This document shows positions 24,104 through 36,364 of a DNA stretch of 64,000 nt, one piece after another. A model generated the notes under the pieces. It ran no database searches. It was not told where the DNA came from and was given only the letters and a program-made list of their open reading frames with translations. The DNA comes from Prochilodus magdalenae (lineage: Eukaryota > Chordata > Actinopteri > Characiformes > Prochilodontidae). Numbering within the stretch: the stretch's first letter is position 1; the number at the start of each line of letters is the position of its first letter. A program made the position numbers and the translations under genes. Location: the NCBI GenBank assembly GCA_024036415.1, contig JAMWET010001365.1, positions 249,501 through 313,500 on the forward strand. The letters run 5' to 3'.

Positions 24104-25705
24104 CAGTGCCCTCCATAATTATTGGCTCCCCTGGTTAAGATGTGTTCTTTAGCTTCTCATAAATTGAGTTTTTTTCAAAATAATATAGGACCATGATGGA
24201 AAAAAAGAGTAAAATCCAACCTTTAACTAAAGTGAATTTTAAGGGGGAAATAAAATCCCTGACTAAGAAATAATTATTCCTTATAAAATCACCTGTTCCA
24301 CAATTATTGGCACCCCTAACAATTCTTAGGAAATAAATTTAATAAAAGTATTTCTGTCACTTCTACAGTAGTTCACGAAGTTGATCAGAGTATGTAGGAA
24401 CATTTAATTAGTAATTCACAACTTCCTGTTTACCTGGGGTATAAATATGACGTGACACAGAGGCCATTTCTCTTCAACATGGGAAAGACAAAGGAACATA
24501 CCATTCAGCAGATGTGTGTTGACCTTCACAAGTCAGGCAATGGCTACAAGAAAATAGCCACTCGCCTACACCTGTCTATATGTACCGTCAGAGGAATTAT
24601 TAAGAAGTTTAAAACAACTGGAACAGTGGTAAGCAAGCCTGGACGAGGACGCAAGTTTATTTTGCCACCACGCACAGTGAGGAGGATGATAAGAGAAATA
24701 AAAAGTTCTCCAAAGCTCACTGTTACAAAATTGCAACAAATGGTAGCTTCTTGGGGTCACAAAGTCTCCAAAACAACCATCAGGCGCTATCTACATGCCA
24801 ACCAGCTGTTTGGGAGGCATGCACGGAAAAAACCTTTTCTCACTCACAATCATAAACGCAAACGTTTGGAGTTTGCTAAGCGGTACTGGGACTTCAACTG
24901 GGACCGTGTGCTTTGGTCAGATGAAACAAAGATAGAGCTTTTTGGCAACAAATGCTCTAAGTGGGTCTGGCGTAACACAAGAGCTGAGTATGCAGAAAAG
25001 CACCTCATGCCCACTGTGAAATACGGGGGAGGATCAGTGATGCTGTGGGCCTGTTTCTCTTCCAAAGGCCCTGGGAACCTTGTTAGGGTGCATGGCATCA
25101 TGAATGCTTTGAAATACCAGGACATTTTAAAACAAAATCTGGTGGCTTCTGCCCGAAAGCTGAAGATGGGTCGTCACTGGGTCTTTCAGCAAGATAATGA
25201 CCCTAAACATATGGCCAAATCTACACAGAAATGGTTCACCACACACAGAATCAAGCTCCTCCCATGGCCATCTCAGTCCCCATACCTCAACCCCATTGAA
25301 AACCTGTGGGGTGAGCTGAAGAGGAGAGTGCAGAGGAGAGGACCCAGGTCGCTGGATGATTTAGAGAGAATGTGCAAAGAGGAATGGTCAAAGATCCCTC
25401 TTTCTGTATTATCCCATCTTGTAAAACATTATAGGAGGAGATTAGGTGCTGTTTTGTTGGCAAAAGGGGGTTGTACAAAGTATTAATATCAGGGGTGCTA
25501 ATAATTGTGGCACACATGATTTGATGTTAAACAATTATTTCTTAATGTGGGATTTTTTTTCCTACTGAATAAATTCACTTGAGTTAAAGGTTGGATTTTA
25601 CTCTTTTTTCCATCGTGGTCCTATATTATTTTGAAAAAAACTCCATTTATGAGAAGCTAAAGAACACATCTTAACCAGGGGTGCCAATAATTATGGAGGG
25701 CACTG
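24104..25705 (+). mobile_element. Tc1/mariner element Tc1-B, structurally complete
   Basis: Flanked by TA on each side (24102-24103 and 25706-25707). The inverted terminal repeats are about 200 bases and have the paired-repeat (IR/DR) layout of fish Tc1 elements. The outer motif is cagtgccctccataattatt, and an inner relative ccacaattattggcacccc lies near 24299. Both are mirrored at the right end. It holds one unbroken transposase frame. Tc1-E and Tc1-G belong to the same subfamily. Confidence 0.95.
24479..25486 (+). CDS. Tc1-like transposase, intact frame
   Basis: 335 residues from the ATG at 24479, the family's usual MGKTKEH start. An upstream in-frame ATG at 24452 would add nine residues without family support. 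Residues 1-110 form the bipartite paired-like DNA-binding region with a GRPR-like hook (KPGRGRKF), followed by a basic nuclear-import type stretch (HNHKRKRLEF). The DDE core is complete: [21 protein letters not shown] and [11 protein letters not shown]. There are 34 residues between the second Asp and the Glu, as in Tc1 (DD34E). One oddity is Tyr in place of the Asp usual in SPDLNPIE, near but not part of the triad. The stop lies inside the right terminal repeat. It is probably the source type of Tc1-E and Tc1-G. Activity is not shown. Confidence 0.93.
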   Translation: MGKTKEHTIQQMCVDLHKSGNGYKKIATRLHLSICTVRGIIKKFKTTGTVVSKPGRGRKFILPPRTVRRMIREIKSSPKLTVTKLQQMVASWGHKVSKTTIRRYLHANQLFGRHARKKPFLTHNHKRKRLEFAKRYWDFNWDRVLWSDETKIELFGNKCSKWVWRNTRAEYAEKHLMPTVKYGGGSVMLWACFSSKGPGNLVRVHGIMNALKYQDILKQNLVASARKLKMGRHWVFQQDNDPKHMAKSTQKWFTTHRIKLLPWPSQSPYLNPIENLWGELKRRVQRRGPRSLDDLERMCKEEWSKIPLSVLSHLVKHYRRRLGAVLLAKGGCTKY

Positions 25706-26078
25706 TACTTCTGTTGTTCCACAAACCTCAGTAAAACGAGCAGAACTGATATTTAACATCATGGGAACATTCATATTGCAGCAATAAGGACGGTTGAGAC
25801 TTCAGACTAGCAGAAGATCAGTCCACGGCCTAATTTACTGAAAAACACAAAAGAAAAGGCAAATGCAGCTCAGAACTAGCACTCGGAGAGTTAGCTCATG
25901 CTCTCTGTTCTGTTTACAACCCGGCCCTGATAAGTGGGTTAGGAATTATTTATATATATATATTTAATAAAACTGTAAATAATCTTAAATATGTCTTTTT
26001 CCTTTAGAATGCACTCAGCATTTATTTATTTGGCTTTGGGTTTAATTAACATTATGATTATTGTTATTTTAAATGCTT

Positions 26079-26380
26079 AATTTAAATGACTTATATGCTT
26101 TTATAACAAAGAGAAGTTGTAGTTCTGGAGGGCTGCAATGAGAATTAGAAGAATGTTCTTGTGTAAAAGAGAACTGTAAATAAGATGTGTTTAAATATCA
26201 TAAATTATGGTGTGTATTAAATGTGGTCTATTGATCTGTTCTCATGAATGCATTGTGTAAACCAGGCAGTCAGGCAGCAGGCGTAAAACAGTAGCAGCAA
26301 TGACAATGATTTTCTAGTCCCAATCAGGTTTAGAGTTGTAACAGGTAGAGCTGTTGTCAGAAGTTGTGGGCTTGGCAGCC
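26079..26380. other. Intergenic spacer
   Basis: AT-rich sequence after R3. No feature is recognised. Confidence 0.35.
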
Positions 26381-27240
26381 ACCGTAGCTCACAGTAAGGC
26401 GCGCCCCCCTTCTCCTGCGCGTTAGGTGTTAGTAATTAGCGCTAGCGTATATAGGCGCAGCAGCAAGCGCTGTGCTTTGGGTCAGTCTCTTATTGACATT
26501 TGCTTAAACTGCGGGACTTCGTTATTGGCGGACACGTTTGCCTCAAAGTAGCTGCCGGCTAAAGGCCTCCTTTTCTCTCTTCCCTTAACTCTGGTTTGGC
26601 TACACCATTAGCACCAGTTAATGGCTAGGACGCGGAGTTTGGAGCTACTGCTTGCGGCAATACGGGTAGTACAGGCTTTCAGGTACGTTTAGTGCTTCGT
26701 TATCCTTATAGCTTCCTATGTGACTGAGTTACTGTGAATAATGGTGGATATTTTCTTTACTTAGACCCGTGTATGCTGGCGTGCCTGAGATTGGGTGGGT
26801 TTGGGAATCTGCATCATGAGGTACCTTTTATCTATTTTATGGCAATGTAGCACATTTTTGGGCTACAACAAAGCTTAAGGAATGTGTGATGAGGTTTGGG
26901 TGCAGAGCACGGTCGTCCACTCCAGACAAACGGTACGAGCTTGTTCCGTCTCATCACTGGGACTTCTTTTGAAAGGTACGTACACTGCTTAGCAGTGAGC
27001 TGAGGTTTCATTCAAGTCCCTCTGTAATAAGTGTTTTTAATTGGGTTCTTTGTGGGAGCCTCGCTATTGGTCAGCCTAGGTGGCGTCCCACATGTGAAGT
27101 ACAAAGAGCCTTCCGTTGACGATGCTGCTGCTGTTTTGGTTTGTCCTGTATTTGGTGTCTGTCTGATTGGGACACAGTCCCTGTGCTTTATTTAGATTTG
27201 GTTATGAATTGTTCATTTGAAATTCTGTTAACTTATTTAT
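26381..27240 (+). other. GC-rich stretch upstream of the Gypsy-2 LTR
   Basis: From about 26390 to 26660 the base composition jumps (aaggcgcgccccccttctcc, ttagcgctagcg) and a TATA-like gtatatagg lies near 26446. It could be the promoter part of a longer 5' LTR or leader, or a remnant of another element. The 3' LTR of Gypsy-2 has no matching part, so I leave the assignment open. Confidence 0.4.
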
Positions 27241-27244
27241 TTTG

Positions 27245-27733
27245 ATGGTTTGTTTGTTTAGCTTTGTAAATTGATATTTGGTGATTTATTGAGCCAATCC
27301 TTAAGTGTTTGGGTTATGTTTTCTGTTGCTTGGTTTGAGTTTTTGTTCACTTAAGTGGTATTGGCTGTGGTTGAGTGCAGGACTTGTAGAATATACTCTC
27401 CCTGGTATAATTTAATTATATATATATATATATTTCTCCTGACACCTGTGGTGTTCTGTTGACTGGTCAACCTTTGCTCTTTTTGTCTCCTTCACCCTTC
27501 TGGTTGCATTTTGTAGTGTGGAAGTCACTTATGGAGGTTTAGTAACCTGTGTGTGCATGTGAGTGAAGTTTTTGGATGTACAGTCTCTGGTGTGTGGAAC
27601 TCCCTGTGCGGGAGAGGTTGTTTCTTTTAATTAAGAATTGGTCCTGTGCTTGGATCAACACAGCCAACATACCTAACTGCTCTTATCTCTCCCCCCCCCC
27701 TTTGGTTTCTTTATCCTTTTATAGATTTTAAAT

Positions 27734-27783
<50 letters not shown>

Positions 27784-27870
27784 CTGAACTCAAATTCACG
27801 TCTTCGTCTTTCTAAGCAGACTTGTGGGTCTGCATTAACTTCCTGGGGTGCAGTTCCCTAGGTGGCATAG
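27245..27870 (+). repeat. 5' LTR of Gypsy-2
   Basis: Matches the 3' copy from gctttgtaaattg (27261) through tttatagattttaaatg, and includes a (GT)n run at 27734-27781 absent from the other copy. The right edge is uncertain. Confidence 0.7.
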
Positions 27871-28127
27871 TCAAGTCTTAACACTTGAGTAAGGACCACA
27901 TTTGTGGCATAGTCAGCAGGACCTGGAAATAAGACGTGTTTTTGTTTTTATTTTTTATTTTTTTTACTTGTTCGGGCTCATAAGCAAAACAGCAGTTGGT
28001 GTATTGGGGTCCCAAGAAGTGTGGATGGGTGCCCATAAGGAAGTGTTCTAGCTTTGCCAGTGACTTCTGGTTTTTTTATTTATTTTTTTTCCCCCGCTCT
28101 CTCTCTCCTCCCGTTCTTTGTCCATAC

Positions 28128-28926
28128 TATGGCTACGAGCTCAAAGAATTGAGGGACTTGGTAAGCGGCTCCAGGCGGCATGCTGCAGCCCAATATCGGG
28201 AGGCTCCCATTAGTGTTGGTCAGCCTCAGGACACCATGAGTAACCCAGTACCAGCTGAAAGGTTGCTGTATATTCCTTGTGAGCATTAATGCCTGGTGTT
28301 TAGAGGCAGGGCTGGTATTAGTATAGAGGAGTGTAGTGAGGAAGTACAGGCTAGTATTCGTGCACAGCATTTTGGGCCCCTTGACCAGGATAACTCATGT
28401 TGGATCATCTAGATAGTGAAGCGAAAGATGAAGTTATAGGCCTAGAGTCGAAAGGGAGGACCCACAGAAGATTGTCTATCCTGAAAGAATTGTATGGGTG
28501 TTCGAAGTCATATGTGGCCTTACAGGAGAGCTTCTTTGGCCGTAAGCAGCTTGAAGGGGAATCTTTGCAGGAATACTCCCATGCTCTGCTAGCGCTTGTG
28601 GACAAAAAGCAGTGTGCAACTTGTATAGTACCTAATGCTGATGTACTTGTTCGTGGTCAGTTTGTCAAATGTTAGATTCTGCTTTTCCTAGGGAGCTGAA
28701 ACAATTGATCCGCCAGACGCCAGACCTTTCCATGTTGCAGGTTAGGGCAGCAGCCATCTGTTGGGAGCGAGAATGTGCGTCAGGTGACCATGGAAGAGGT
28801 AGGAGTTATTCTGTTCTCTCAATGTGTGCGCTGCAGTTGTCTAGGGAGTCCTATGGGGCGCAGCGTCCTGTAGCAAATGCAACGTCTTTGGAGATGGCAG
28901 AATTAAAGGCAATGCTATTTAAGTAG
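28128..28926 (+). pseudogene. Gypsy-2 gag remnant
   Basis: Several frames together cover a retrotransposon gag: ELKELRDLVSGSRRHAAAQY near 28140, then SKSYVALQESFFGRKQLEG and ESLQEYSHALLALVDK at 28500-28610, then PREL..LIRQTPDLSMLQVRA at 28690-28760. Gag forms the particle in which the element RNA is copied. Stops at 28288 and 28674 break it. Confidence 0.8.
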
Positions 28927-28949
28927 CAGGAACGGGGGCGGGGGGCGGA

Positions 28950-29150
28950 GTGGTGATTAACTGTTTACTTGATACGGGATCAATGGTGTCAACTATAGCT
29001 GAAAGTTTCTTTCGTCAACACCTTCAGGGTGACTTGCACTCCTGCCAGTGGTTGCAGCTTCGGGTGGCTAATGGGTTGGAGATGCCTTATGTGGACTATG
29101 TGAAGTTAACAGTTGAGATACTTGGTAGGTCTATTCCTGATCGTGGCTGA
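28950..29150 (+). pseudogene. Gypsy-2 aspartic protease remnant
   Basis: The frame reads VINCLLDTGSMVSTIAESFF, with the catalytic Asp-Thr-Gly of a retropepsin and the usual hydrophobic lead-in, and continues to a stop near 29149. Such proteases release the pol enzymes. It is out of frame with the gag pieces. Confidence 0.82.
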
Positions 29151-29699
29151 CTGGTAGTTAAAGATCCTCCAGGTCTTAATACCTGTTGGTTATAAATGTC
29201 ATTCATGAGAGTTATCAGAAACTCTTCTGCCAGCATGATCCAGCATTGTTTGATTTCCTTCCAGTAGTACCTGCATCATCACATTGGCAACAAGCTCTGC
29301 AGTAATGTCATGCCTGTAACAGGCCGTCTACATCAGCAGTAGGGGTAGCTAAAGTGAGGGGGGCGCAAGCCTATTCACATACCGGCAGGCACTTTTAAGG
29401 TGATTGCGGCTACCGGTTCCAGTCAGTGAGTGCATGACTGGGGTATGGATTGAACCATCTGATAACTTGGGTGTGTTGCCTGATGGCCTTTTGTATTCGC
29501 TACATCCTTGGTCAAGGTAGTTAGAGGGACGGTGAATGAGTGGTACACGTGTTGCTCTGTCTCCACATTGCCCTTTAGGATTGCTGAAGGGTGTACAAGT
29601 TGTGAGTTTGCCTGATGGAGTTATGGAAGAGGTGAGTGGATCCTGCATGGTGGTGGCCCAAGTTCAGGCTCACACTGCGCAATAGACCTATTTTAGAGC

Positions 29700-30480
29700 A
29701 GACTGAGACCAGGGGAGGGTAAGATCTCTCCTGTATAAGTATTCTATGGCCTTTACCTTATTTGAAGGGGATATTGGTTGTACTGGGCTAATTTTCTAAT
29801 TAAATTTCCTTATTAGATGATGCACCAGTGAGACAGATGTATTTCCCCCATCTGACTATGACTCAGTAAACGCTCATATTCGGCAGCTGCTTGATAGTCA
29901 GGTTATTCGGGAAAGTTGTAGTCTGTATGCCTCTCCCATCTTTTTTTTAACCAAAACAATGGTAGCCTCTGCATGTGTTGACTATTGTCTGCTTAATAGC
30001 AAAACAAGGAAGGATGCATTTCCATTGCCCAGAATTGAGGAAACCCTAGATGCCCTATCAGGAGCTCAGCGGTTTACTACTATGGGTTTGGCCAGTGGGT
30101 ACAATCAGATTCCTGTTACTGAGGGTGATCGTCAAAAGACAGCATTCTGTACTCCCTTTGGATTATGTAATGCCCATAGTACTATCCAGAGACTCATGGA
30201 GGATGTTTGGTGACCAGAATTGGCAGTCCTTGCTATTGTATCTCTGATATAATTGTGTGCTCTTCTGATAGATCAGCGTTTGAGCCATTTGGAGCTCATA
30301 TCAAGTCGGTTGCAGTGAGAGAGATGGAAAGCAAAATTGGAGAAATGGGTGTTTTATTCCCCCCCCGCTTTCTTGGTCACCTGGTGTCCCATCATGGGGT
30401 GTCTACAGATTCTGATAGTGTCTGCTGTGGGTTATTGGCCTCATCCAACCTCTGTTTCTGAGCTACGTTCGTTCCTTGGC
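29700..30480 (+). pseudogene. Gypsy-2 reverse-transcriptase remnant
   Basis: Frames at 29820-30460 carry Gypsy reverse-transcriptase blocks: VDYCLLNSKTRKDAFPLPRI, SGYNQIPVTEGDRQKTAF and TPFGLCNA. The active-site block near 30235 reads YCISDIIV in one frame, so the YxDD box has lost an Asp. FLGHLVSHHGVSTD follows. Several frameshifts and the lost Asp show that it is inactive. Confidence 0.85.
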
Positions 30481-30699
30481 TTTTTTAATAGTTATTGGTG
30501 ATTTATTCAAGGGTTTTTGAAGATGGCTGATCCGTTGCATCACCTAGTAGCAGAGGCAGGGTGGTACCAAGATTCGGAATGGTCGGGGGGGCCTTGTCTG
30601 TCAGAAATCTGCTCAGAATGGTGAGTCCAGTTTTCAGGAGCTGAAAGAAAAGCCTTGTGAATGCTCTCGCAATTGCCTTTGCTAACTTTTCATATCCTT

Positions 30700-30905
30700 T
30701 TATTTTAGAGGTTGATGACGGTCACCAGGGCTTGGGGGCTGTGCTCTCTCAGGAGCAGGGGGGTTGAGAACAATCCTTTGAGTGATTTGGATACAGTCAA
30801 GTTGGGTGCCACAGAACAGCGATGGGCTGCTCAGTTGTCAGTGTTCCAGTATACTGTCTGTATAAATAAAAACACTGACTCCTTTGTGGGAGCTGCAGGG
30901 GTCAA
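30700..30905 (+). pseudogene. Gypsy-2 RNase H remnant (element truncated here)
   Basis: The segment contains QGLGAVLSQEQGG-like sequence in one frame and AAQLSVFQYTVCI in another, both parts of the Gypsy RNase H region. It runs into a (TTA)n/poly-T tract at about 30921-30956, beyond which no integrase is found. Confidence 0.7.
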
Positions 30906-31250
30906 CTATGGGTGGTGTGATTTATTATTATTATTATTATTATTATTTTTTTTTTTGCCCTTATCTCTTAAGCAGCAGCAGGCAAAGGGAGAAGCTCTCT
31001 ATTTTTATTCTCTCTATTAGCTTTCTATTTTTGCTTTTCCTTCTTATCCTCCTGAGGAAGGTGTGTGTGTGTTAGTATGTTTCGGTTTAGCTTTGCAAAT
31101 TGACTTTGTGATTATGGAGCCAATCTGTGCTCCGTGTTTGGGTTATGTTTTCTGTTGCTTGATTTGGGTTCCTTTTGTTCGCTTAAGTGGTATATTGGCT
31201 GAGTGCAGGACTGGTAGAATATACTCTCCCTGGTATTAATTTATTATATA

Positions 31251-32806
31251 CACTGCCTAAAAAAAAATGAAGGGAACACTTTGAAAACACATCAGATCTC
31301 AATGGGGGGGGAAAAAAAAAAATCATGCAGAATCTCTTCCCTCATATAGACTGGGTAATGTGTTAGGAATGAAAGGATGCCACATTGTTTGATGGAAATG
31401 AAAATGATCACCCTACAGAGGGTTGAATTCAAAGACGCCCTGAAAATCAAAGCAGAAAAATGACGCAGTAGGCTCGTCCATTTAACCCAAATTCCGCTGC
31501 AGCAACTCAAAATGGTACTCAGTAGTTTGTATGGCCCCCACACGCTTGTATGCAACGTAGGGGCATGCTCCTAATGAGACGACGGATGGTGTCCTGGGGG
31601 ATCTCCTCCCAGATCTGGACCAGGGCATCACTGAGCTCCTGGACAGTCTGAAGTGCAATCTGGTGGCGTCTAATGGACCAAAACATGATGTTCCAGGGGT
31701 GTTCTATTGGATTTTGGGTCAGACGAGGCGGTGGGCCAGTCAATGGTATCAATTCCTTCATTCTCCAAGAACTGCCTGCATACTCTTGCCACATGAGGCC
31801 GGGCATTGATGTGCACCAGGAGGAACCCAGGACCCACTGCACCAGCGTAGGGTCTGACCACAGATCCAAGGATTTCATCCTGATGCTTAATAGCAGTCAG
31901 GGTGCCGAGGTCTGTGCGTCCTTCCAGGGATATGCCTCCCCAGACCATCACTGTCCCACCACCAAACCGGTCATGCTGAATGATGTTGCAGGCGGCATAA
32001 CATTCTCCACAGCGTCTCCAGAGCCTGTCACGTCTGTCATATGTGCTCAGGAAAAACCTGCTCTCATCTGTGAAAAGCCCAAGGCGCCTGTGGCGGATCT
32101 GCCAATTCTGGTGTTCTGTGGCAAATGCCAATCGAGCTCTAAGGTGCTGGCCAGTGAGCACAGGGCCCACTACAGGATGTCGGGCCCTCAGGCTGCCCTC
32201 ATGAGGCCTGTTTCTGATTGTTTGGTCAGACACATTCACAGCAGTAGGGCTCTGGCAGTGCTCATCTTTTTCTCCCTAGCACAAAGGAGCAGATACCGGT
32301 CCTGCTGAGGGGTTAAGGACCTTCTACAGCCTTGTGCAGCTCTCCTAGAGTAACTGCCTGTCTCCTGGAATCTCCACCGTACTCTTAAGACTGTGCTGGG
32401 AGACACAGCAAACATTGTGGCAATGGCACATATTGGTGTGCCATCCTTTAGTAGTTGGACTACCTGTGCAACCTCTGTAGGGTCCAGGTACCGCACCATG
32501 GTACTAGCAGTGATGCTGACCCAAGTCAACTGCAGAACTAGTGAAAAATCAGTGGGAAAAGATGAGGGGGGACAAAATGTCAATGACCTCGTCCTTTTAA
32601 ACCATTCCTCTTTTGGGGGGGTGTCTTATTGTTGCTCCTCTACTGCACCTGTTAATTTCATTACCGCCAAAGCAGCTGAAACTGATTATTGGCCCTCCCT
32701 ACTACTGACCAGATCAATATCCCTGAAGTTGAACTGAGTTGATACTATACTCTGATTAAAAAGTGTTCTTATTCATTTTATTTATTTTATTTTTTTAGCT
32801 GTATGT
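31251..32806 (-). mobile_element. Tc1/mariner element Tc1-C
   Basis: A different, older subfamily from Tc1-B. The left end (cactgcctaaaaaaaaatga...gggaacact) and the right end (aaagtgttcttattcatttt...agctgta) are degraded inverted repeats. The minus strand carries a broken transposase. It lies within the 3' LTR of Gypsy-2. Confidence 0.82.
31528..32500 (-). pseudogene. Tc1-like transposase pseudogene (Tc1-C)
   Basis: On the minus strand the frame at 32583-32236 carries the N-terminal helix-turn-helix region (TEVAQVVQLLKDGTPICAIA). The frame at 32239-31670 carries most of the core: LGLFTDESRFFLS and GGGTVMVWGGIS. The second catalytic Asp is lost (VHINARPHVA, with Ile where Asp is expected). 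The last Glu block is in another frame (QNPIEHPWNIMFW at 31878-31519). It is inactive. Confidence 0.87.
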
Positions 32807-33200
32807 ATACTTTTTGAGAATCTCCTGACACCTGTGGTGTACTGTTGACTGGTCACCCTTTGCTGTTTTTGTCTCCTTCACCCTTCTAGTTGCGTTTTGC
32901 AGTGTGGAAGTCACTTATGGAGGTTTAGTAACCTGTGTGCATGTGAGCAGAGTGTGTGTGTGGAACCCCCTGTGCGGGAGAGGTCCCATTTATTTATTTT
33001 TATTAAGAATTGGTCCTGTGCTTGGTTCAACATGCAGCCAACATATCCAAACTGCTCTTATTATTATTCTTTCCCCCTTGGGGCACTGTCGGGAGGGCTC
33101 TGTGAAGTTTGGATATCCTTTTATAGGCTTTAAATGATGTATTGTTAAAATGTCAATGGTGGTGGGTATTTTTTTTTTTTTAATTTTTTTTTTTTATAAA

Positions 33201-34020
33201 TAAACTGAGTGTTTCACTTATTCCTGTTCTTTATTAGTCATTATTACTGCTAATTAATAAACTAATCACACATTTAAATCCAAAAGCTGGTGCTATGATC
33301 TCATATTTCTGAGTTAGATCCAGTATGAATCAGCCAGGTCTGCTCAGTAATAATTCCAGAACGAACTACCTGCTATAATCCTCCAAAGTCAGAGCTCTTC
33401 AGTAATAATAGTCCTTCTCAGATTCACATCTCAGTACTGTAAAAATAACACCTATCTCTTATTATTGTCTCTAATAAAGGCAAAGGAAGACAAGCTGGGA
33501 GGAGACTGTCATTGATGGATCTTGTCCTGATTGGCTTCCTCAAGAGTGTGGACATAACCCTCAGTGCTCTCATCTGGAGCAAGGCTGGGCAAGTGCTCTG
33601 GATACCAGGCTGCTCACATCGGGTAGGACTGATGGAGACTTAGAAGGGTGCCGGCTCAAGATCCATTTAGCTAGGCTGGTCTGGAGCTGGCCAGTGTTTA
33701 GCTGGGGATTGTCGCCAGATTGTGATGGAGGTTCACTATGGGTGTCCTGGCTGGAACCTTGACTCAGAGGCATCTCATGAGCATCCATCCAAGTTACAGC
33801 CTGTTGTTGTGGTTAACAGCTGTTCAGCTGCAGATGTTCTAAGCAAGTCTCCTCAGTTCTGGTCCTGGAGGACTGGAGTCCAGGACAGTTTAGTGATCTC
33901 CATCAGCAAACCAGGAAATCCACAAACTGAACAGGACTCTTCTCTCCAGAACGGAAACTATTGGAACCTATTCTGAGTCATCTTAACTTGGAAGCAGATT
34001 CTGTCTGCTTGGAAAATGTC
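33201..34020. other. Intergenic, probably repetitive
   Basis: No coding similarity. The phrase tctggtcctggaggactgga near 33859 is one I associate with fish dispersed repeats. No boundaries are visible. Confidence 0.35.
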
Positions 34021-34145
34021 CTAATCCTACTGGGTCGCAGGGAGTGCTGGAACCTGTCCCAGCTCTTAAAAGGTGGAAGGCATGATACACCCTGGACAGG
34101 TCCCCAGTTCATTGCAGGGCAGGCACAGACAGACACAGTTGTGTG
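34021..34145. repeat. Fish-type dispersed repeat fragment
   Basis: It contains ggagtgctggaacctgtccc and accctggacaggtccccag, text related to the fragments at 18.1, 19.76 and 23.3 kb and common in fish repeats. It ends in a short gtgtgtat tail. Confidence 0.5.
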
Positions 34146-34377
34146 TATATAAAGCCTTGAAGTCTGTTGTTTGGGTATGCATAATCACTGTTTAACTGAT
34201 GTTAGTCTCGCTCAGTCTTGTAAAGCTCAAACTCATTTGATCTCATTTCAATAATAACACCACCAAAAGAAAACTCCAGCCCTGGATTACTTTGAGTGTT
34301 TACATAAAAGGAGTTTGTTTTACACACAAGGACAGGCACATCATAATCCATCATTACCCTAAAGCCCAGTAAAACGT

Positions 34378-35889
<1,512 letters not shown>

Positions 35890-35892
35890 TAG

Positions 35893-36362
35893 TCAATCTG
35901 GTGGGCTGGAGAAGGAAAAGCACATAGAGTGGGGCCCCATGAATGGGATTGGGAACCTCTGAATTAAGGACTCTTATGAACAAAGGAAAAGTGTGTGTGT
36001 ATATGTGTGCCTATGATGAAGTGCCAACAAGGATAGGGTCCAGCACTCCTTGCAACCCAGAAGAATTAAGTGGGTTGGAAGATGAGTGAGTATAACTAGA
36101 GAGACTAGAAGGATGAATTCAAACTAAGCAAACCGTTCCAAATGAGTGCTGATGGCAAAAAGGTTGTCAGGGTGACGTTTGGACTAAATAATAGACAATA
36201 GGCAGGTAGAAACAAACAAGACAACATTAGAAACAATAAACCTCAGCACCTACACAGGTAAATAGAAGGACAGCAAGACCATTCAGACTCGGGTAGAAAA
36301 GATGATGGCATGATGGATCTACAGAAAACATGCAGGTGATTTTGATAGACATGTTTATCTAG
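35893..36362 (+). repeat. R1 repeat, third copy
   Basis: Direct copy of 19636-20110 (gtgggctggagaaggaaaag at the start, gacatgtttatctaga at the end). It lacks the inner end of the arm and joins straight onto an R2 copy, so it is an internally deleted version of the 19.6-23.7 kb element. Confidence 0.75.
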
Positions 36363-36364
36363 AA

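Larger units (their letters stand above)
24005..26078 (+). repeat. Repeat R3, copy carrying Tc1-B
   Basis: Matches 18225-18775 on both sides of Tc1-B (accagggtacatgaacatgt to the left; cttctgttgttccacaaacc to the right). The similarity stops at about 26078, as the other copy's does at about 18775, so the repeat has a defined right edge. Confidence 0.8.
27245..33200 (+). mobile_element. Ty3/Gypsy LTR retrotransposon Gypsy-2, degenerate, with nested Tc1-C
   Basis: Two diverged copies of one LTR (about 27245-27870 and 31060-33200, the latter split by Tc1-C) enclose gag, protease, reverse transcriptase and part of RNase H in that order on the + strand. Shared LTR words include tagaatatactctccctggt, acacctgtggtgt and gaagtcacttatggaggttt. 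Integrase is missing: the coding region stops in RNase H just before a TTA-rich tract. Frameshifts and stops are frequent, so it is dead. LTR edges are approximate, because no clean target duplication could be read. Confidence 0.85.
31060..33200 (+). repeat. 3' LTR of Gypsy-2, split by Tc1-C
   Basis: 31080-31248 matches 27253-27420 and 32820-33135 matches 27430-27735, with Tc1-C between. Poly-T and AT-rich sequence follows at 33170-33200. The split shows that Tc1-C arrived after the retrotransposon. Confidence 0.75.

Noticed and set aside
31673..32308. 211-codon plus-strand frame
   Set aside because: Antisense of the Tc1-C transposase pseudogene.
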